Shown in pieces: positions 59,045 through 64,000 of a stretch of 64,000 nucleotides of DNA. A program made the translations under genes and the position numbers. The stretch is from assembly GCA_036250195.1 (NCBI GenBank), contig JAVHZZ010000002.1, positions 364,169,124-364,233,123 on the forward strand, given 5' to 3'. Origin of the DNA: Mixophyes australis. Lineage: Eukaryota; Chordata; Amphibia; Anura; Limnodynastidae. How positions within the stretch are numbered: the first letter of the stretch is position 1; every line of letters begins with the position of its first letter. Below the pieces are notes generated by a model that was not told the origin of the DNA, made no database searches, and was given only the letters and a program-made list of their open reading frames with translations.

Positions 59045-59734
59045 AGCCTGATTCGTCAAGGCACGCTTTCTGAGCGCAACCCACGTTTAGTATTATACGC
59101 ACGTATGTTGGCTTTGTGTACTCCCGAATTCATCAAGGCACAGATCTCAAGATACGTGTGCTTTTGAAATCGGGTATAGGTCTGCTGTGCTCTACTGCAC
59201 AAGATGCTGCAGGATACATCCAATACCTATGTGGATCATAAACGCACAAAAGAACGCATGGGAAAATAAATATTGAATTAATGTCACCTGTTAATAAGAC
59301 AGGCATTCATGATAAAACAGTTTTGTTTTGTTTTTAAAAAAGTTTTTTTTAATGTTTTTCTCATTAAATATATTTATTACAATGTTGTTAATGTCTACTG
59401 AGCATAAAGTACATTTTTACAGTTGCTCGTGATTGCAAACACATGTTATAGCATGCATACAAGACTGTCATCTTACTGATCAGGATTTAGACTAGTCCAT
59501 TAGCTGGAGCAAGAGATACGGCCGAAAAACAGGTAACTTTGAGATGTTCAGCGCTTGATTCCGATGTGGCTGCGTGCGCTTGAGTTTGGCATGCCCGTAC
59601 TGTACATTGAATAAGACAAAATGCCCCTTCCCCGCCCCGTCGTAGCGGACAAGGCTGCGTTCACATACGTATCTTCCAGAGTGTTGTGATATGCTCAAAA
59701 TCGGCAGATACATGTCTTCATGAATCAGGCCCAG
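59045..59734. mobile_element. MITE of the GGGCCTGATTCATTAAGG family, copy 2
   Basis: The left end is AAGCCTGATTCGTCAAGG and the right end reversed is GGGCCTGATTCATGAAG. Shares GATACATCCAATAC, TATGTGGAT and AACACATGTTATAGCATGCA with copy 1 (23513-24262), in the same orientation. More diverged ends; no clear target duplication. Confidence 0.7.
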
Positions 59735-59853
59735 TATTTATTAACTGACAAATATTAAATGGTCCTAAAACATACAATGCTATGTGTTTTCTTTATCATT
59801 TATTTAGAGTTATTTAAAAAAAAAAAAATTATATAGCTCGGTAGTAAGATCCA

Positions 59854-60165
59854 TTGGAAATGTTTCAGGGAGCATTCAAGAGCAACTTCACAGCTATACA
59901 AACTGGTCCCATTATGGTTCATGGGGATGAGGGAGTAAGTATGGATTGCTTCTTCTATTATGTGTCATCAAAATGCTTTTTTGCTAGATTTGTAGCTGTT
60001 CAATTGCTAAATAATGTTTTCCTTTCCATAACCTCGGTGAACACTGAGAAGAATGACTATGACTCAATTGAAAGGGAGACAGTCATCCTCACAGAGGAGA
60101 CAGAGAGTCAGTCGCATGCAGAACCGGAAAGTCCTGAATTGTCTGTGATCAGCAACATCTCATGA
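59854..60165 (+). CDS. Unrecognised open frame, possible exon inside
   Basis: 104 codons, no stop for 312 bp in AT-rich surroundings, ending TGA. The start is conventional only. Within it, 59869-59934 could be a 66-bp phase-0 exon: TTTCAG before and GTAAGT after, encoding GAFKSNFTAIQTGPIMVH, then GDEG. The acceptor's pyrimidine tract is poor. The last 45 residues are acidic and Ser-rich (NTEKNDYDSIERE, then TEETESQSHAEPESPE), like a cytoplasmic tail. No family recognised. It may be chance or a fragment of a host gene or retrocopy. Confidence 0.2.
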   Translation: MEMFQGAFKSNFTAIQTGPIMVHGDEGVSMDCFFYYVSSKCFFARFVAVQLLNNVFLSITSVNTEKNDYDSIERETVILTEETESQSHAEPESPELSVISNIS

Positions 60166-60518
60166 CCCATCACTTCAGAGCCAGGAAACACTTAAGAAAT
60201 GCCACCTGTAGGAGGAAAAATGTGGGCAATTATTCCTCTGAAAGTATGAAGCTACAGTGCATCAAGCTGAAAGTGCATCAAATGAAACATTTTGCAGTCT
60301 ATAAACAAAGGTTTATAACCCAACTATCCACCACAGTAGCGTTCTTTTAACCACCTATTCCCATTATAATGTTCATCTTGTTGCTACAAATAACTATTGT
60401 CCGATGAGATTAATGTGGTTCCAAAGCACAAAGAGATTTAATATAAAAAATGGTAGGATAACAGCAAACCATGATGATTCATAAAAAGGCATAACATAAT
60501 TCACGAAAGTATATGCGA

Positions 60519-60559
<41 letters not shown>

Positions 60560-61431
60560 TAAAAACAGTTTCTTTGCAAAATTTTGTCTATTTTTATAGG
60601 AAAACAAAAAAATGGAAAAGGAAAAAAGAGATACGCCCAAAAGAGAATAATACACATTTAAAAAACTTGTATATTAAATTAGTGTACAAGTATATAATTA
60701 GTGTATAACCAGTAGTCGAATTGGGCCAGTATGACATACTGCCACTTCTCCCCAGTCATTCACTACATCCTGTAAAGAGAAATAGTGGTCCCAGCAGATA
60801 ACTTGAGTAGAAAGTAGAAGTCCACGGTAAATATATCAACTGTTTGCCCGGGACTCAATCCTGCCCAGACTGAGAAGAAAAACTGCAGATTCTAACTGCT
60901 AATTACACTGCTGTGAGGAGCTGAGCGTTAGTAAGTTACTTATGTGCTACATTGTGTGTAATAGCAGTTCAGAGCAGAGCATACAATACAATTGATGTGA
61001 ATGGGAGACAAAATATATTATTTCAATGTGTGAAAACGTCTCTGAGATCACAGTGTGATTTGAGTGTATAGGATATTCTTACAATGAAACAATAATGAGA
61101 CTATTGAATGGCATCATGCAAGCAGAGAGTTAGAACTTGTGTAAAGGCAGCGGTCTCTGTACACACACTAAATGGTTCCCGTTATTGTAATATTCATTAT
61201 CACATAATCACAAATACTACATCTTCACTGCCATTAGATATTTTGCCATAATCATGGGGTACTAGGTAGTCCAAATGGAATATTAAAATGTAAATTTTAA
61301 CCCAAAACAGAACACTGTTCCTCTTCTTGTCTCTATATGTAATCTCTCAGTGGAACAGGTATATACTATTTGTATGTCATAGTAAAGTATCTATTATAGT
61401 GATTTTAAGATAGGTCCACTGAACCCCTCAC
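60166..61431. other. Unassigned sequence with dispersed repeat copy
   Basis: 60398-60480 matches 37393-37470 (ATTAATGTGGTTCCAAAGCA, AAAGAGATTTA). A (TA)n tract lies at 60522-60557. Nothing else recognised. Confidence 0.4.
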
Positions 61432-61777
61432 TGGGGAGACATCATAAAACATTGAAAGCACACATGACCTATGAAGGAAAATAGAAGTGCACAAAGGAGA
61501 CATAGGAGAGATGTGAACACACAGGACACATTATTGAAATGTGAAGTAGCACCGGAGACATTAAGAGGGGTGGAGGGACACAGGAGGCATTAGGGAAATG
61601 TGATGTAACACCGAAGACATTAGGGCAAGGTTAAGGGACACATGAGACATGAGGGAGAGGTGGAGGGACACAGGAGATGAGAGGGAGAGGTGAAGGTAAA
61701 CACAAAACATTAGTAAAAGGTAGAAGAACACAGGAGACATTAGGGAGAAGTGGAGGGACACATGAGACATGAGTGGG
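61432..61777. repeat. Degenerate minisatellite, about 30-bp unit
   Basis: Units of GAGGTGGAGGGACACAGGAG plus ACATTAGGGA, more diverged at the left. The same unit resumes at 63826 and runs off the window end. Confidence 0.85.
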
Positions 61778-62717
61778 CAATGTCGGACTGGGGCATGAAG
61801 GGCCCACCGGGGAAACCAATGACTGGGGCCCACCTAATACCATGTAGCGCTGCAAAGGGGGTGTTGGGGGGCCTGGTGCACTTAAGGCATTTATTATCAT
61901 TTTAGACAAATGTTAGACAAATACACAAGCAAAACTGTGAGCACTACTGGTAAATACATGTAGTTCTGCCTTCACGAGCAGTACGGTGTGAAGTAGAACA
62001 TACCTCCCAACTGTCCTTGTAGTCAGACCAAATCCTGACTAAGTGTGACAGTCCCCCAAATTCAAGACTGCCCCACCAGATTCAGGATATTTGGCAGACT
62101 ATCCTGCTCTCCCCTACCTGACTTTCACCACCTGTCGCTGCTGGTGTCTTTAGATCAGTTGCTGCATGTCTGGATCCTTGGACGCCCTATTGGGGGAAAA
62201 AATGGGTACATGAAATTTAGAGAACTCCAACCATCCCCGCCATTAAATCAACAGCACCCACATTGAATAATTAGGCCTCTCTCCAGCCCCAACATTAAAG
62301 TAACTGTACTCACATTTGATAAATAGATCTATTTCCCTCCAACTGACCCCAACATTAAATTAATAGTATTCCCATTTAATAAATAAACTTATTACCCTCC
62401 AAACAGCCCCAGCAATAAATTAATAGCATTTACGTTTAATACATCCATTTCCCACGACCATTCCCGGCATTAAATATTTAATATTCACATGTAATAGATA
62501 GCCCTCCTCTCCACACTCAGCCCCACATTCAATTATAGACCCAAACCACCCCAGCATTAAATGAAAGGTCCCATCACCCCATCTTAATTTAATAGGCCCC
62601 ACCAATACATTAAATTGCCCCACAAATAAAATAGCATCCATTAAATAATTAGCGCTCACCTAAACTTCACCATTAAATTAATAGCCTACATTTCACTCAT
62701 GTACTATTAAGACAGCC

Positions 62718-62905
62718 CCCCATTCTCTCACATATTATAGCAGCCCCCCCCCTCCCTATAGTGTTCTCTGTGCAGCCCCCTTCCCTATAGTTTAGCATAG
62801 GCAGCCCCCCTCACTATAGTTTAGCATAGGCAGCTCCCCTCCCTATAGTTTAGTATAGAAAGGGAGCCCCCTATAGTTTAGTATAGATAGGCAGCCCCCC
62901 CTAGT
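62718..62905. repeat. Tandem repeat, about 28-bp unit
   Basis: About five or six copies of CAGCCCCCCTCCCTATAG plus TTTAGCATAGG. Confidence 0.8.
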
Positions 62906-62920
62906 ATTGCTCCCAAAACA

Positions 62921-63378
62921 ATATTATGCCACACAGTAGTGCCCCCAAACATTATGCCACATAGTAGTGTCGCAAACAATATTATGCCACACAGTAGTGC
63001 CCCAAACAATATTATGCCACACACTAGTGCCCCCAAACAATTTTATGGCACACAGTAGTGCCCCCAAACAATGTTATGTCACACTGTAGTGCCCCCAATT
63101 CACATTATGCCACTCAGTAGTACCACCAATTCCCATATGCCACATTTTTTGGTCCCCAATTCCCACTATGCCATACAGTAATGCCAACAATTCAAATTAT
63201 GCCACACAGTAATGCCCCCAATCCACCTTATGCCACACTGTAGTGCCCCCAAATCACATTATGCCATGCAGTAGTACTCAAAATTCACATATGCCACGCA
63301 ATAGTGTCTCCAATTCACATTATGTTCACAATAGTGTCCCCAATTCACATATGCCATGCAATAGTGCTCTCAATTCAC
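62921..63378. repeat. Minisatellite, about 30-33 bp unit
   Basis: About 13 copies of ATTATGCCACACAGTAGTGC plus CCCCAAACAAT or CCCCAATTCAC. Copies become more diverged to the right. Confidence 0.9.
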
Positions 63379-63382
63379 ACAC

Positions 63383-63385
<3 letters not shown>

Positions 63386-63427
<42 letters not shown>
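63386..63427. repeat. (TA)n microsatellite
   Basis: About 42 bp of alternating TA directly after the minisatellite. Confidence 0.95.
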
Positions 63428-63431
<4 letters not shown>

Positions 63432-63825
63432 CCTCTTTGTTCCTGGCCTCAAACTCTAGCTCACGTTTGTGGGGTTTGTTCACTCTGATTCGGTGTAATT
63501 AGCATATGAAATTACCAGCAACGCCTCTCCATGTAAGATTTTATCTATCTAACATTTGAAAGCACTTCGTCATACTTGTGGTTATTGCATTGATATGTAT
63601 AGAATTCGTTCTGTTTAGATTTTTCATAAACATAGCTTTAAATGAAATTGAATGAGTTTGTCATGTTGAGCGATTCAAATGCTGTCTGTTGCATTGATCA
63701 CATTTATATTCTTAACTAAAATTTGAAATAGTTTTTTATTTCTCTTTGCACAGCAAGATATGAACTCAAGTCATGATGTATAGTTGAGGTGCCTTGTCTA
63801 TGTATTTTTGTGTATGTAGATATTT
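63428..63825. other. Unassigned sequence
   Basis: Nothing supported between the TA tract and the minisatellite. Confidence 0.4.
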
Positions 63826-64000
63826 ATGTACAGTGGAGAGGTGGAGGGACACAGGAGACAGGGAGAAGTGGAGGGACACAGGAGATATGGGGGAAAGGTG
63901 GAGGAGCACAAGAGACATGAGGGAGTGGTGGGGGGACACAGGATAGATTAGAGAGAGGTGGAGGGACAAAGGATACATTAGAGAGAGGTGGAGGAACACA
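63826..64000. repeat. 30-bp minisatellite, continues past window
   Basis: GAGAGGTGGAGGGACACAGG units, six or so copies, same family as 61432-61777 but more uniform. Confidence 0.9.

Larger units (their letters stand above)
61778..63385. mobile_element. hAT-like element, left end only, with tandem arrays
   Basis: The left end reads CAATGTCGGACTGGGGCATG (first G of CAG changed). It carries the shared module near 62060-62230 (TTCAGGATATTTGGCAGAC, CGCTGCTGGTGTCTTTAGAT), also present near 9420 and 56045, and tandem arrays at 62718-63378. No matching right end was found, so the right limit is approximate. Confidence 0.5.

Noticed and set aside
61561..61909. Minus-strand frames rich in SLMSPVSLHLS
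   Set aside because: 30-bp minisatellite translated in a stop-free frame.

Overview
The window looks like non-coding DNA from a large, repeat-rich vertebrate genome, most probably an amphibian (anuran). The evidence is the repeat mix: tRNA-derived V-SINE-like elements, an L1/Tx1-type LINE, CR1/L2-type LINE pieces, a Penelope-like element, piggyBac and Tc1 remnants, and very many short inverted-repeat DNA elements. Species cannot be fixed from sequence alone. No intact protein-coding gene, rRNA, tRNA or CRISPR array was found. The longest open frame (1270 codons, 46413-50225) is an artefact of a tandem repeat.

Layout. 1-4230: decayed L1-like LINE on the minus strand, without its endonuclease region. 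7200-10642: two hAT-like non-autonomous elements, one (8902-10642) with a perfect 8-bp target duplication. 11009-13757: a SINE, a Tc1 element with TA duplications and a dead transposase, and a second SINE expanded with GT repeats. 15.8-24.3 kb: AT-rich DNA with a piggyBac transposase relic and three inverted-repeat elements. 24.4-33.4 kb: SINEs, hAT-like fragments with long palindromes, and minisatellites. 35.4-43.2 kb: LINE 3' ends and a CR1/L2 fragment split by a 448-bp hAT-like element. 44.1-50.75 kb: a 1067-bp hAT-like element, then a 4.4-kb hAT-like unit built almost wholly of about 100 copies of a 35/36-bp repeat. 52.2-58.0 kb: SINE and LINE tails, one good candidate host exon (53331-53408), and a Penelope-like reverse transcriptase gene broken by two nested hAT-like insertions. 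59.0-64.0 kb: another inverted-repeat element, a weak exon or ORF candidate (59854-60165), and minisatellites around a further hAT-like element.

Main theme. At least seven elements start CAG..., end ...CTG and sit between matching or near-matching 8-bp direct repeats, the signature of hAT transposons. Their termini differ, yet many share internal modules: a short GC-rich inverted repeat around GCCCGAC, a purine-rich stretch that has expanded into a minisatellite, and a strong splice-donor-like AGGTAAGT. My inference is that they descend from autonomous hAT elements and kept a 5' non-coding exon plus its donor. The minisatellites appear to have grown inside these elements.

On function: if the 78-bp candidate exon is real, much of the window is the intron of an unrecognised plus-strand gene. 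Otherwise the window is intergenic.
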